NCBI GenBank assembly: GCA_963829585.1
Contig: CAWHJD010000005.1
Coordinates: 196,420 to 260,419 of the forward strand
DNA: 64,000 nucleotides
DNA from: Sva-07 sp963829585
Lineage (GTDB): Bacteria; Actinomycetota; Acidimicrobiia; Acidimicrobiales; Ilumatobacteraceae
Reading direction: 5' to 3'
How positions within the stretch are numbered: the first letter of the stretch is position 1; every line of letters starts with the position of its first letter. Both the position numbers and the translations under genes were made by a program. A model generated the notes under the pieces. That model was not told the DNA's origin, ran no database searches, and worked only from the letters and a program-made list of their open reading frames with translations. This document shows positions 7,987-16,189 of the stretch, one piece after another.

Positions 7987-8811
7987 CTATGACGACTCGT
8001 TCGTCATGGTCACGTGACGTCGGGTCAGCTGTCGAACGAACGCGATCCAGAAGACGGCGGCGCCGACGACCGACACGGCCGACATGAACGTGAGCGCACT
8101 CACCTGGTCCAGCGACTCGGCGACGGTTTCGACGTCGCCGGTCCCGAGACCGGCGCTGGCGACCGAACCGATCTGTGCAACGAACAGCACCAGCGGGAGC
8201 AGGCCGTAGAAGGCGAACCATCCCCACAGCGTGCGGTTGTCGTCGTTCGCCTTCCATCCGTCGGTTCCGTCGACGATCGGGTCGGAACCCTTCCACTGTT
8301 CACGAAGCACCAGGAAGGGGATGACGTAGAGGAAGAACGGCGGGAGGAACCATCCGAAGATCGAGAACAGTGGATGCCACGTGGTGCGGCGACCGAAAGC
8401 CCGGATGTTCGATGCGATCCGGTACATCCAGATCATGGTGAGGATGCCGGTGGCGAGGGTGGCGACCCCGGCGATGCTCTGGACGGCGCTCAGCGGTGCG
8501 AGTGCCGAGCGGAACTCGTCGTCGGTGAGATCCCCGGCGAGGAAGTCCGAAGCGTCCCCGGCGACGCTGACGCTCAGCAGCGTGGTGATCACCGTCGCCG
8601 CGGCCACGATGGAAGTGAGGATGACGATCGCCTTCGCGAGCCCACCGACGCGTTTCACACCGGCGTACGGCGTCGGGTTCGACTGGAAACCGACGTATCC
8701 GGCCGGTGCGCTGAGGTTCGGCGGAGGCGGGGGAGGAGGTGTGAGCGGAGGCGGAGGGGGAGGCGTCGACGACGGCTGCCCGACACCGGGAGGCGGGGGG
8801 ATGTCACTCAC
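7987..8811 (-). CDS. DUF4328 membrane protein with proline-rich N-terminus
   Basis: The product is about 274 residues. It opens with a low-complexity tail of Pro and Gly (PPPPPPLTPPPPPPPNLSAP), then four to five membrane segments containing MIWMYRIASNIRAFGRRTTWHPLFSIFGWFLPPFFLYVIPF in overlapping parts, a pattern of DUF4328 proteins. Function is unknown; DUF4328 proteins are common in actinobacteria as membrane proteins with disordered cytoplasmic tails. The GTG at 8811 (VSDIPPPPGV) is preferred; a TTG three codons upstream is possible. Transcription is probably with the sixA-like gene downstream. Confidence 0.75.
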   Translation of the reverse strand: MSDIPPPPGVGQPSSTPPPPPPLTPPPPPPPNLSAPAGYVGFQSNPTPYAGVKRVGGLAKAIVILTSIVAAATVITTLLSVSVAGDASDFLAGDLTDDEFRSALAPLSAVQSIAGVATLATGILTMIWMYRIASNIRAFGRRTTWHPLFSIFGWFLPPFFLYVIPFLVLREQWKGSDPIVDGTDGWKANDDNRTLWGWFAFYGLLPLVLFVAQIGSVASAGLGTGDVETVAESLDQVSALTFMSAVSVVGAAVFWIAFVRQLTRRHVTMTNESS

Positions 8812-8895
8812 TGCGACCAACCTAGCGCCGAGGCGGTGGTGCGGTCCGGTAGTCCCGTGTCGGACGGCATCACTTCGCGTCGGACCAGCGGGTGA

Positions 8896-10632
8896 TCACG
8901 ATCGTGTCGGCCACGAACCGGACGTCGGTCGAGGCGCCCAGTGGGAGGCGCCCACCTCGAGGGTCGCGTCGCTTGCACGGCCCGACCAGCGATGACTCGC
9001 TTCCTGTACGCCGTCGGCCACGATGCGTGCGGCCGCCTCGGCGCGGTCGGCCGGACAGTGCACGAGCAACTCGTCGTGGAGACACAGCACGATGCGGGCA
9101 TCGATCGGCGTGCAACGTGCCCGGACGATCGCCGCCCAGGTCTTGAAGAACTCCGCAGCGGCGCCCTGCACCATGGCGTTGCGTCCGTAACGGCCACGTG
9201 CGGCCGCCCGTGATCGCGCCGCCCGTTCCGGGGCGTCTCCCGGATCGGCGTCGGGCTCGCTCGACGACATGCGAACCAGACGACCCCCGCGAGTTCGCAG
9301 GTCGTTGCCCCCCTCGGCGGCGCGGGCTGCCGTGGCGAGGTACGTCATGGCGACCGGGTAGGCCGATTCGAGACCACGCAGCGCCACGGCGCCGTGTCCC
9401 GTCGTCTGCCCGTACATCGCTCCCAGCACGGCGACCTTCGCGACGTCGCGGGTCACCCCGAGTCGTGCCGCGACGGGGGCGTACATGTCGTCGTCCCAGG
9501 TCGCTGCGGCGAGCGAGTGGTCGTTCGACACTGCAGCGAGGATGCGGGGCTCGATCTGGCCGAGGTCGGCACGGACGAACACGTGGCCGGGCTCGGCGAC
9601 GATCGCCGGGCGGAGTTCCGCCGGCATGTTGTGGAGGCCCGCAGTTGCCGTCATCCGCCCGGCCGCGCCGTCCGACGGCGACCAGTGCCCTCGGAGACGC
9701 CCGTCGGGTCCGACGTGCTGGTCGAGCCACCGGTACCCGAAGGTGGTGGAGATCCGCTCGGCCTTGCGCCAAGTGAGCAGCGCGTCGACGATCTCGTGCT
9801 CGCCACGAAGCTGCTCCAGCCGCCAGGCGCGGGTGTCGGGCACCTCGATCCCGACTCGTCGCAGGAGCGACTTCACCCCCGCAGGGCTGCGCAGGTCGAG
9901 GTCGCCGAGCGACCCGGGGAGATGCCGGAGGACGCGGTGGTCGCGCTCGGCGGCGAGCCTCGCTTCGTCGGCATCGTCGCTCGGCCGTGGTCCGATGAAC
10001 GACGCGATGATCCGCTCGGCCACGGCGACGTCGATGGGGAGGCCATCGGCTTCGAGTTCGGCGCACAGCAGCGCGGCTGCCGATTCCGAGCGTGCCGTGC
10101 TCGGCGCCGCAGGCCGGTCGGGGAGGTGGTCGAGTTCGGCGAGCTGCCACCGGTGGACGTCGAGCACGAGCTCCGCCCAGGTTCGCGCGTGGTCCAGGTC
10201 CGACCTCCAGAGCCCCTCGATCCAGGCCGGATCGAGGTGCCCGTCCGGGCGGACCGCTTCGACACGGTCGTCGTCGGGCTGGGAGAACAGATCGGGGGCA
10301 ACGATATGTGGAAGGTCGGCCGCGTCGAGCCCCCGGCGGTGGGCCCAGATCCGCCCTGCGCCACCGCGCCATCCTCCGACGAGGAGCCGGTGCACGGCTT
10401 CGAGGTCCCAGCACCGCGCCGGACGCAGGCCGACGCCGACGAGTGTCCGAGCGGTGTCGTTCGACCACCAGATCCAGCGAGGTGCCACGGTGCGTTCGAT
10501 CTCGAACAGGGCAGGGAACATGTCGTCGGCACCGAGTTCCAACGTGACCCCGCCGTCGGTCGCCAGCGCTGCACCGACCCCGTCGGCGATCACGAGTGCG
10601 ATGGAGTCGCCGTGCTCGAACGGCGCAGTCAT
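8896..10632 (-). CDS. Family A DNA polymerase (bifunctional 3'-5' exonuclease/polymerase type), altered C-terminus
   Basis: A compact 578-residue PolA-type polymerase without the 5'-3' exonuclease domain, a class found in actinobacteria beside full-length Pol I. The N-terminal third is a degenerate 3'-5' exonuclease-like region. The polymerase core shows motif A FVRADLGQIEPRI (about 352-364), motif B RDVAKVAVLGAMYG (395-408) and motif C LCLHDELLVHC (516-526), so it looks catalytically complete. A 9-base repeat (8931-8939 and 8945-8953) with a 14-base period marks a tandem duplication that shifts the frame. Removing 14 bases restores a family-like end, STDVRFVADTIVITRWSDAK, stopping at 8870. 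The ATG overlaps the stop of the upstream metallopeptidase gene. Confidence 0.87.
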   Translation of the reverse strand: MTAPFEHGDSIALVIADGVGAALATDGGVTLELGADDMFPALFEIERTVAPRWIWWSNDTARTLVGVGLRPARCWDLEAVHRLLVGGWRGGAGRIWAHRRGLDAADLPHIVAPDLFSQPDDDRVEAVRPDGHLDPAWIEGLWRSDLDHARTWAELVLDVHRWQLAELDHLPDRPAAPSTARSESAAALLCAELEADGLPIDVAVAERIIASFIGPRPSDDADEARLAAERDHRVLRHLPGSLGDLDLRSPAGVKSLLRRVGIEVPDTRAWRLEQLRGEHEIVDALLTWRKAERISTTFGYRWLDQHVGPDGRLRGHWSPSDGAAGRMTATAGLHNMPAELRPAIVAEPGHVFVRADLGQIEPRILAAVSNDHSLAAATWDDDMYAPVAARLGVTRDVAKVAVLGAMYGQTTGHGAVALRGLESAYPVAMTYLATAARAAEGGNDLRTRGGRLVRMSSSEPDADPGDAPERAARSRAAARGRYGRNAMVQGAAAEFFKTWAAIVRARCTPIDARIVLCLHDELLVHCPADRAEAAARIVADGVQEASHRWSGRASDATLEVGASHWAPRPTSGSWPTRS

Positions 10633-10967
10633 CCCCAACCGAGTTCGTGGAGCCGGTCGTCGTCGATCCCCGCGGCGTGGGCGATCTCGTGGATGACCGT
10701 CACGTACACCTCGTCGGCGAGTTCGTCGATGTCGTCACAGGCTTCGCAGAGGGCGAAGCGGTAGATCGACACGATGTCGGGCCCCTCGGTGCCGTTGCGT
10801 TCGGTGTGGGGCACACCTTCGTAGAGCCCGAGCAGCGTCGGTTCGTCGGGATGGCGATCGACGACCTGCACCACCACGTTGTCGAGGACGTGCAGCAACT
10901 CGTCGGGCAGATCGTCGAGTGCGTCGGCCACCATCGCCTCGAACTTGTACCGCGCCACGACCTCCAT
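10629..10967 (-). CDS. Small zincin-type metallopeptidase family protein
   Basis: The 112-residue product matches the short metallopeptidase family (PF06262 type). The zinc-binding signature is VIHEIAHAAGIDDDRLHELG: His-Glu-x-x-His followed by the expected glycine and a further His-Glu-Leu-Gly. The upstream acidic helix LDDLPDELLHVLDNVVVQV is also characteristic. Substrates are unknown; the family is widespread in actinobacteria. The stop overlaps the polymerase start by four bases (ATGA), so the two are translationally coupled. Confidence 0.85.
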   Translation of the reverse strand: MEVVARYKFEAMVADALDDLPDELLHVLDNVVVQVVDRHPDEPTLLGLYEGVPHTERNGTEGPDIVSIYRFALCEACDDIDELADEVYVTVIHEIAHAAGIDDDRLHELGWG

Positions 10968-11016
10968 CGGCGACAGTGTGGCATCCGGGGGTCACGCCAC
11001 CTGATGCAACGCTCGG

Positions 11017-12168
11017 TCAGATGACCTTGAGCTTGTCGGAGAAGACCTTCTTGGGCTTCATGTCGACGGCGATCGAGCGAGCGATCCGCTGGAAGATCTG
11101 CGCAGCTTCCGACTCGGGGTCGACGGCGGTGATCGGCCTGCCGTCGTCGCCGCCCTCGCGCAGCGCAGGAACGAGCGGGAGTTGCCCGAGCAGGGGCACG
11201 TCGAGTTCGTCCGCGAGCACCTGACCGCCGCCGGACCCGAAGATCTCGTAGCGCTTGCCGTCGTCGCCCGTGAACCACGACATGTTCTCGATCACACCGC
11301 GCACCGGCAGGTTGACCTTGGCGGCCATCGCCGCGGAGAGTGAAGCGACCTTCTGCGCGGCCGGCTGCGGGGTGGTCACGACGAACACCTCACCACGCGG
11401 GAGGTACTGGGCGAGCGACAGGGCGATGTCACCGGTTCCGGGCGGCATGTCGATCAGGAGGAAGTCGGGATCGTCCCAGAACACGTCGGTGAGGAACTGT
11501 TCGAGCGCCTTGTGGAGCATCGGGCCTCGCCAGATGACCGCCTGGCCCTCTGGCACGAAGTAGCCGATCGAGATGCAGCGCACGCCCCACATCTCGGGCG
11601 GCACGAGCATCTCGTCGATGACGACGGGGTCCCGGTCGGTCCCGAGCATGCGGGGGATCGAGTAGCCGTAGATGTCGGCGTCGACGACGCCGACCTTGTA
11701 GCCCTGCGACGCGAGCGCGACGGCGAGATTGGTGGTGACACTGGACTTGCCGACGCCACCCTTGCCCGACGAGATCAGCAGTGGACGGGTCTTCGACGTG
11801 TTCTTCGAGAACGGGATCTCGCGCCCTTCGGCGTGACCGTGGGCCTGATTCGAGCCGGCGGTCGCCCCGGCGTCACCGTGGAGCGTGCGGCGCAGGTTCT
11901 CCCGATCCTCGTCGCTCATCACGGTGAATTCGAGGTCGATCGACTCGACGCCGTCGAGCTGCGTGGCGGCGTCGGACACCCGCCTCTGGATCTCGCTCTT
12001 GAGCGGACACCCCGGCACGGTGAGCGCGATGAGCACGCCGACGACGCCGTTGTCGCGGATCGTCACCCCGCGCAGCATGCCGAGGTCGACGATGGAGCGA
12101 TGCAGCTCGGGATCCTCGACCGGGCGGAGGGCGTCGATGATCTGTTCTTCGGTGATGGTGGCGGCCAT
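11017..12168 (-). CDS. mrp: Iron-sulfur carrier ATPase Mrp/ApbC
   Basis: Mrp family P-loop ATPases carry and transfer Fe-S clusters. The 383-residue protein has an N-terminal MIP18/DUF59 domain (about 5-90, with VPGCPLKSEI), a linker, and a deviant Walker A SSGKGGVGKSS (Lys141). Switch and Walker B regions include VVDADIYGYSIPRMLG and LLIDMPPGTGD. The C-terminal CXXC that bridges a cluster in enteric Mrp is replaced here by NMSWFTGDDGKRYEIFG, which has no cysteine. From memory, other actinobacterial Mrp proteins also lack it. It diverges from a SufR-like regulator about 70 bases away. Confidence 0.92.
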   Translation of the reverse strand: MAATITEEQIIDALRPVEDPELHRSIVDLGMLRGVTIRDNGVVGVLIALTVPGCPLKSEIQRRVSDAATQLDGVESIDLEFTVMSDEDRENLRRTLHGDAGATAGSNQAHGHAEGREIPFSKNTSKTRPLLISSGKGGVGKSSVTTNLAVALASQGYKVGVVDADIYGYSIPRMLGTDRDPVVIDEMLVPPEMWGVRCISIGYFVPEGQAVIWRGPMLHKALEQFLTDVFWDDPDFLLIDMPPGTGDIALSLAQYLPRGEVFVVTTPQPAAQKVASLSAAMAAKVNLPVRGVIENMSWFTGDDGKRYEIFGSGGGQVLADELDVPLLGQLPLVPALREGGDDGRPITAVDPESEAAQIFQRIARSIAVDMKPKKVFSDKLKVI

Positions 12169-12196
12169 CGGGCCATTGTGGCGACGGGCGGTCGGA

Positions 12197-12214
12197 TTTG
12201 CACCGAATTTGCAC
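12197..12214. promoter_or_regulatory. Direct repeat TTTGCAC-N4-TTTGCAC in the mrp/SufR-like divergent region
   Basis: Two copies of TTTGCAC are spaced 11 bases start to start (12197-12203 and 12208-12214), one helical turn apart, in the 71-base gap between divergent mrp and the regulator gene. One-turn spacing suits a dimeric DNA-binding protein. A TAGAAT hexamer (12227-12232) lies just before the regulator start. The repeat is visible; its role as operator is inference. Confidence 0.35.
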
Positions 12215-12239
12215 TATGTGGATAGGTAGAATTCCGCCC

Positions 12240-12980
12240 ATGAGCTCGAGCCCGTCGTTCACCGCCACCGTGTCGGCCATCACCGATGCCTTCGGCGACC
12301 CGACGCGCCGCTCCATCTATCTGTACGCGAAGGAGCATTCGGGTTCCGACGCCAACGGCGTGACCGCCTCGATGGTCGCTGCCGAGGTCGGTGTGCACGC
12401 CAACGTGGCCCGTCACCACCTCGACAAGCTCGCCGCCGGCGGCTACCTCGAAGTGGTGTCGGGCAGGGTGGCAGGGGCGGGAGCCGGTCGGCCGTCGAAG
12501 CGTTACGTCGTCGTGGGTGATTCGCTCACGATGAGCGACGTCGACTTCCCGGTGCGCTCCGACGACCTGTTGCTGTCGCTGCTCGGTCGCGCGCTCGACC
12601 GGTTGCCCAACGACGAGGCCGAGATGATCGCCGAGGAGGTCGGCCAGGAGTACGGACGAGCGATGGCGCAGGGTCTCACCGGCGATGCGCTCGCCACCGG
12701 ACGCCGCTCGCTTCGCTCCGCGATGCAGGCCGTGGCAGACGCACTGACCGCCCACGGGTTCGCGGCGCACGCCGAAGGTCGCAACGACCAGCTCCGCATC
12801 ATCAACAACCACTGCCCGTTCGGTGACGTCGCCACCGATCACCCCGTCATCTGCGCGGTCGACCGCGGCATGGTGAAGGGCATGCTCGCGGCACTGGTGA
12901 ATGCCGACGACAACGTCGTCGACATCGTCACCGAGTCGAGCATCGCCCAGGGCGCCACCTTCTGCTCCACCGCCGTCTGA
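12240..12980 (+). CDS. SufR-like winged-helix regulator (ArsR/DeoR type) with C-terminal cysteines
   Basis: The 246-residue protein has an N-terminal winged helix (about 8-95; TASMVAAEVGVHANVARHHLDKL is the recognition region) and a C-terminal domain ending in NNHCPFGDVATDHPVICAVD. Cys192, Cys205 and Cys242 resemble the cysteines with which SufR-type repressors hold an Fe-S cluster. Known SufR proteins repress suf genes and sense cluster status. Here it diverges from mrp, an Fe-S carrier gene, which strengthens the analogy. A role as a general ArsR-family regulator remains possible. The ATG at 12240 is preferred to an in-frame upstream ATG, which would add 14 unlikely residues. Confidence 0.75.
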   Translation: MSSSPSFTATVSAITDAFGDPTRRSIYLYAKEHSGSDANGVTASMVAAEVGVHANVARHHLDKLAAGGYLEVVSGRVAGAGAGRPSKRYVVVGDSLTMSDVDFPVRSDDLLLSLLGRALDRLPNDEAEMIAEEVGQEYGRAMAQGLTGDALATGRRSLRSAMQAVADALTAHGFAAHAEGRNDQLRIINNHCPFGDVATDHPVICAVDRGMVKGMLAALVNADDNVVDIVTESSIAQGATFCSTAV

Positions 12981-13013
12981 TTCGCGATTGGGGTCGGACC
13001 CCGATCGCGAATT
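12980..13013. terminator. Bidirectional hairpin terminator
   Basis: ATTCGCGATTGGGGT pairs with ACCCCGATCGCGAAT (one G-U type mismatch) across a short loop. It begins in the last base of the SufR-like gene's stop codon and reaches the stop of the convergent PfpI-like gene. The core CGCGAT..GGGGTC..GACCCC is shared with the hairpin at 40909-40934. Position between convergent genes supports a terminator. Confidence 0.75.
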
Positions 13014-13655
13014 TCACTGCCGCTGCGCGGCGTACTCGACGACTCGTTGCCGGACGGCGTCGCCGGCCTTGGCGAGCGAGCCGCTGTCGAACGGGGGTTG
13101 CGGGTCGTACTCGATCATCAACTGGCTCGCCTCGGCGGCCGTGCGATCGACGAGGATCTCGACGAGGCGCAGCGCCATGTCGATCCCGCTCGACACGCCG
13201 GCCGCGGTGATGATCCGCCGATCGAGGTGTTCGACCACACGGTCGTCGGTCGGAACGGCGCCGTGCTCGGCGAGGATGTCGAGTGCTCCCCAGTGCGTCG
13301 TGGCCGTGAGCCCGTCGAGCAGACCCGCGGCGGCCAGCACGAGCGAACCGGTACACACCGAGGTCGTGTACGTGCTGGTCGAGTGAGCGGTGCGCACCCA
13401 GTCGAGGACGCGCTCGTCCGTCATCAGTGCCCGTGTCCCGAAACCGCCCGGGAACACGACGATGTCCGGTGTCGTCAACTCCTCGAACGCAGCGTCGACC
13501 TCGATGCCGAGCATGCCGTTGTCGGAGCGCACCACGCCGCGCTCGTGACCGATGAACGTGATGTCGAAATCGGGGATCCGCTGGAGTACTTCGTACGGAC
13601 CGATGGCGTCGAGCGCCGTGAACCGGGGGAACAGGGGAATCGCGATGCTGGTCAC
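13014..13655 (-). CDS. DJ-1/PfpI family protein (class I glutamine amidotransferase-like)
   Basis: The 213-residue protein has the DJ-1/PfpI fold, with FPGGFGTRALM near residue 70 and the nucleophile elbow TTSVCTGSLVLAAAGLLDG (Cys about 103), followed by a histidine (TTHWGAL). Relatives include isonitrile hydratases and the sensory domain of AraC-type regulators, but no DNA-binding domain is fused here. The reaction cannot be assigned. The GTG at 13655 aligns with the family start (TSIAIPLFPRFTALD); an upstream TTG/ATG extension to 13739 would add unconserved residues and include part of a palindromic repeat. Confidence 0.8.
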   Translation of the reverse strand: MTSIAIPLFPRFTALDAIGPYEVLQRIPDFDITFIGHERGVVRSDNGMLGIEVDAAFEELTTPDIVVFPGGFGTRALMTDERVLDWVRTAHSTSTYTTSVCTGSLVLAAAGLLDGLTATTHWGALDILAEHGAVPTDDRVVEHLDRRIITAAGVSSGIDMALRLVEILVDRTAAEASQLMIEYDPQPPFDSGSLAKAGDAVRQRVVEYAAQRQ

Positions 13656-13696
13656 GCCGTCACCGTAGTGACCCACGGACTCCCCGTGCGTCCGGC

Positions 13697-13745
13697 GTTC
13701 TCGTGAACTCCTTGCGCAATAGTTCGCGCTCTTGTTCACGAGAAC
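13697..13745. repeat. 49-bp palindromic element, copy A
   Basis: GTTCTCGTGAAC (13697-13708) and GTTCACGAGAAC (13734-13745) are perfect inverted repeats that close a 49-base element. On the minus strand the first 18 bases, GTTCTCGTGAACAAGAGC, are identical to copy B at 30572. The 19-base centre differs. It lies between the divergent PfpI-like gene and DUF3107 gene, so it cannot be a simple terminator at this site. Confidence 0.85.
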
Positions 13746-13778
13746 CGGGGAGAGGTGCGGGCGGGTAGCGTGACCGTC

Positions 13779-14012
13779 GTGGACGTACGCATCGGAGTGA
13801 CCCAGGCCCCCCGCGAGATCAACATCGAGCTCGCCGAGGACACCGACCGTGATGACCTGAAGTCGCGTGTCGAGGCAGCGCTCGCCGGCGCCACGGACGT
13901 GCTCTGGATCACCGACAAGCGCGGCAAGGATGTCGCCATCCCGTCCGCCAAGATCGCCTACATCGAGCTCGGTTCCGCCGACGGCGACCGCAGGATCGGC
14001 TTCGGAGGCTGA
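13779..14012 (+). CDS. DUF3107 protein
   Basis: A 77-residue protein of a small actinobacterial family of unknown function. The sequence DVRIGVTQAPREINIELAED at the N-terminus and the conserved C-terminal KIAYIELG...RRIGFG are diagnostic. The GTG at 13779 matches the usual family N-terminus; a GTG three codons upstream has a closer GGCGGG and is a fair alternative. The gene directly precedes two ArsA-like ATPase genes, and a GGAGG in its final codons appears to serve the next gene. Confidence 0.85.
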   Translation: MDVRIGVTQAPREINIELAEDTDRDDLKSRVEAALAGATDVLWITDKRGKDVAIPSAKIAYIELGSADGDRRIGFGG

Positions 14013-14014
14013 AC

Positions 14015-15019
14015 CTGGGCCCCGTCGGTCGGCCGGGTCTCCTCGACCTCGACCTGCTGTGGGTCACGGGGAAGGGAGGGGTCGGCAAGACCACCATCGC
14101 GGCCGCACTCGCCGAGGTCGCCGCCCGTCACGGCCGTCGCACGCTCGTGTGCGAAATGGACGCGAAGGGGGCGCTCGCCAACGCGTTCGACGTCGGCGAG
14201 TTGGCGTTCGAGCCCACCGAGGTGGCGCCCGGGCTGCACGCCATGGCGATGAACACGGAGGACTCGCTGCGCGAGTACCTGCGGTTGTTCGTGCGCATCC
14301 CGCTGCTCGGGCGCATCGGTCCCCTCGCCTCGACGTTCGACTTCGTGGCCGACGCCGCCCCCGGTGTGAAGGAGATCCTCGGCGTCGGCAAGCTCTGCTA
14401 CGAGGTCCGCGAGCGCCACTACGACCTCATCGTCGTCGACGCCGAGGCGAGCGGGCACATCGTCAGCCAGATCGGAGCACCGAAGGTGATCGCCGATCTC
14501 GTCCAGGTCGGGCTGGTGCGGGACCAGACCCAGTGGATGCTCGACATCCTCGACGACCCGCTGCGTACCGGCGTGGCAGTGGTGACCACGCCCGAGGAGA
14601 TGCCGGTGACCGAGACGATCGACCTGCTCGGTCGCTTGCGAGCCGAAACCGGCGCCCACGCCGCAGCGGTGATCGCGAATCGCGTGCTGCCGGCGATGTT
14701 CAACCGACGCCAACAGGCGATCGTCGACCGTCTCGACGACGTGATGCCACTGCTCGCCGACGTGGCCGGGCCGGCCGTGACCACGGTGGTCGATGCTGCC
14801 CGACTCACCGAGATGCGCCGCAGCACGGGAGCCGAACATCTCGATCGTCTGATGCGCTGGCTCCGATCGAGCGGCGAGGTTGCCGACGGACTCCCGATCA
14901 TCACCGTGTCCGAGCTGTTCTCACGGGGGTCCGGACCACGCGTGGTCTCGCTCGTGGCCGAGGCGCTCTCCGACGAACTCGATCCCGAGCCGATGTCGCC
15001 GGGAGGCCGTCGTGGCTGA
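14015..15019 (+). CDS. ArsA/Get3-like ATPase 1, apparent CTG start
   Basis: About 334 residues of an ArsA/Get3-type P-loop ATPase. The deviant Walker A WVTGKGGVGKTTIAAALAE lies near residues 15-33, and YDLIVVDAEASGHIVSQIGAP is the region that in relatives carries VVDTAPTGH; here it reads VVDAEASGH. No in-frame ATG, GTG or TTG precedes the P-loop; the first is the GTG at 14147, which would delete the whole nucleotide-binding loop. A CTG at 14015 sits six bases after a perfect GGAGG (14004-14008), so a CTG start is the best reading. The end overlaps ATPase 2 by eight bases. In mycobacteria a comparable pair lies next to whiB4. Confidence 0.8.
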   Translation: MGPVGRPGLLDLDLLWVTGKGGVGKTTIAAALAEVAARHGRRTLVCEMDAKGALANAFDVGELAFEPTEVAPGLHAMAMNTEDSLREYLRLFVRIPLLGRIGPLASTFDFVADAAPGVKEILGVGKLCYEVRERHYDLIVVDAEASGHIVSQIGAPKVIADLVQVGLVRDQTQWMLDILDDPLRTGVAVVTTPEEMPVTETIDLLGRLRAETGAHAAAVIANRVLPAMFNRRQQAIVDRLDDVMPLLADVAGPAVTTVVDAARLTEMRRSTGAEHLDRLMRWLRSSGEVADGLPIITVSELFSRGSGPRVVSLVAEALSDELDPEPMSPGGRRG

Positions 15020-16170
15020 GCTCGACAACCTGCTCGCGAGCCGCGAGATGATCCTCGTCGCCGGCTCCGGTGGTGTCGGCAAGACCACCATCGCTGCTGC
15101 GCTGGGCATTGCCGCGGCGCAGCGGCAGAAGTCGCGAGTCCTCGTCATGACCGTCGACCCGGCCCGGCGTCTGGCCTCGGCACTCGGGATCGACGAGTTC
15201 GGCAACACCCCGGTGCGCATCGACCCGAAGGCGTTCGCCGCGGCCGGCAACAAGGTGCGTGGTGAGGTGTGGGTCGCGATGCTCGACACCAAGGCGGGGT
15301 GGGACGAGCTGATCACGCGGCATGCTCCTGACGCCGGCCACCCGCGACGCGGTGCTCGCCAATCCGCTCTACGAGAACATCACGCGCCGTTTCGTGCACA
15401 GCCACGAGTACCTGGCCATGGAGCAGCTCCACGACCTGCATGCCCGCGGTGAGTTCGACCTCGTCATCGTCGACACACCGCCGTCGCGAAACGCACTGTC
15501 GATCCTCGACGCACCCAACCGGATGATCGAGTTCTTCGGGAGCCGATTGCTCCGGTGGCTCACCGTGCCGTACCGATCGCGGCTGTTCACGATGGCGTCC
15601 AAGCCGTTCTACCAAGTGGCCGATCGAGTGCTCGGGTCACGGTTCCTCCAGGACATCGCGGACTTCTTCGTCCTGTTCCAGGCGATGGAGAGTGGCTTCG
15701 TGCGCCGGGCGAAGGAGGTCGAGGCGCTCATGCGCGACCCCCGCACGGCCTTCGTCGTCGTGACGACGCTCGAGACAGCCCCGAGCTACGAGGCCCGGTA
15801 CCTCGCACGATCCCTCGTCGACCGCGGGATGTCGCTCGGGGCCATCGTCGCCAATCGCGTCCTGCCCGCAGCGCTCGCCAGTTCGGCCGCGGCCGAGAGT
15901 GCCGCGGTGCTGCTCGAGCATGCCGACGGGGATCTCGCCGACGCCGTGGCGACCGAACTCGCTGCTCCGCGCAAGGAGGTCAGTGCGGTTCTCACCCAGA
16001 TCGCGACCCGGTTCGACGACGTCGCCATGGTGGCGGCGCGCGAGTCGGATCGACGTTCGGAACTGGCCGCGCTCGCCCCGGTGTTCCTGACCGTCCCGTG
16101 GCTCGCAGGAGACATCCACGACCTCGCCGGGCTCGACTTGCTGGCGGGTCACCTGCGCGCCGGCGAATGA
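15012..16170 (+). CDS. ArsA/Get3-like ATPase 2, apparent 1-base frameshift
   Basis: This is the second of the ATPase pair, about 385 residues once restored. The first frame holds the P-loop VAGSGGVGKTTIAAALG (near 20-36) and TVDPARRLASALGID. The second frame holds MEQLHDLHARGEFDLVIVDT and PPSRNALSILDAPNRM, the signature DTPP motif of the family. The frames join at GCCGGCC (15334-15339): dropping one G gives HAPDAATRDAVLANPLYENI, as expected. Unlike partner 1 it retains the DTPP motif. Such pairs may form heterodimers; no client is known from the sequence. A sequencing error is the likeliest cause of the shift. Confidence 0.85.
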
Positions 16171-16189
16171 TCGGGCAGAATCATGAGTG

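Noticed and set aside
9394..10764. 456-codon plus-strand frame antisense to the DNA polymerase
   Set aside because: No recognisable motifs; the minus strand carries all three polymerase motifs.
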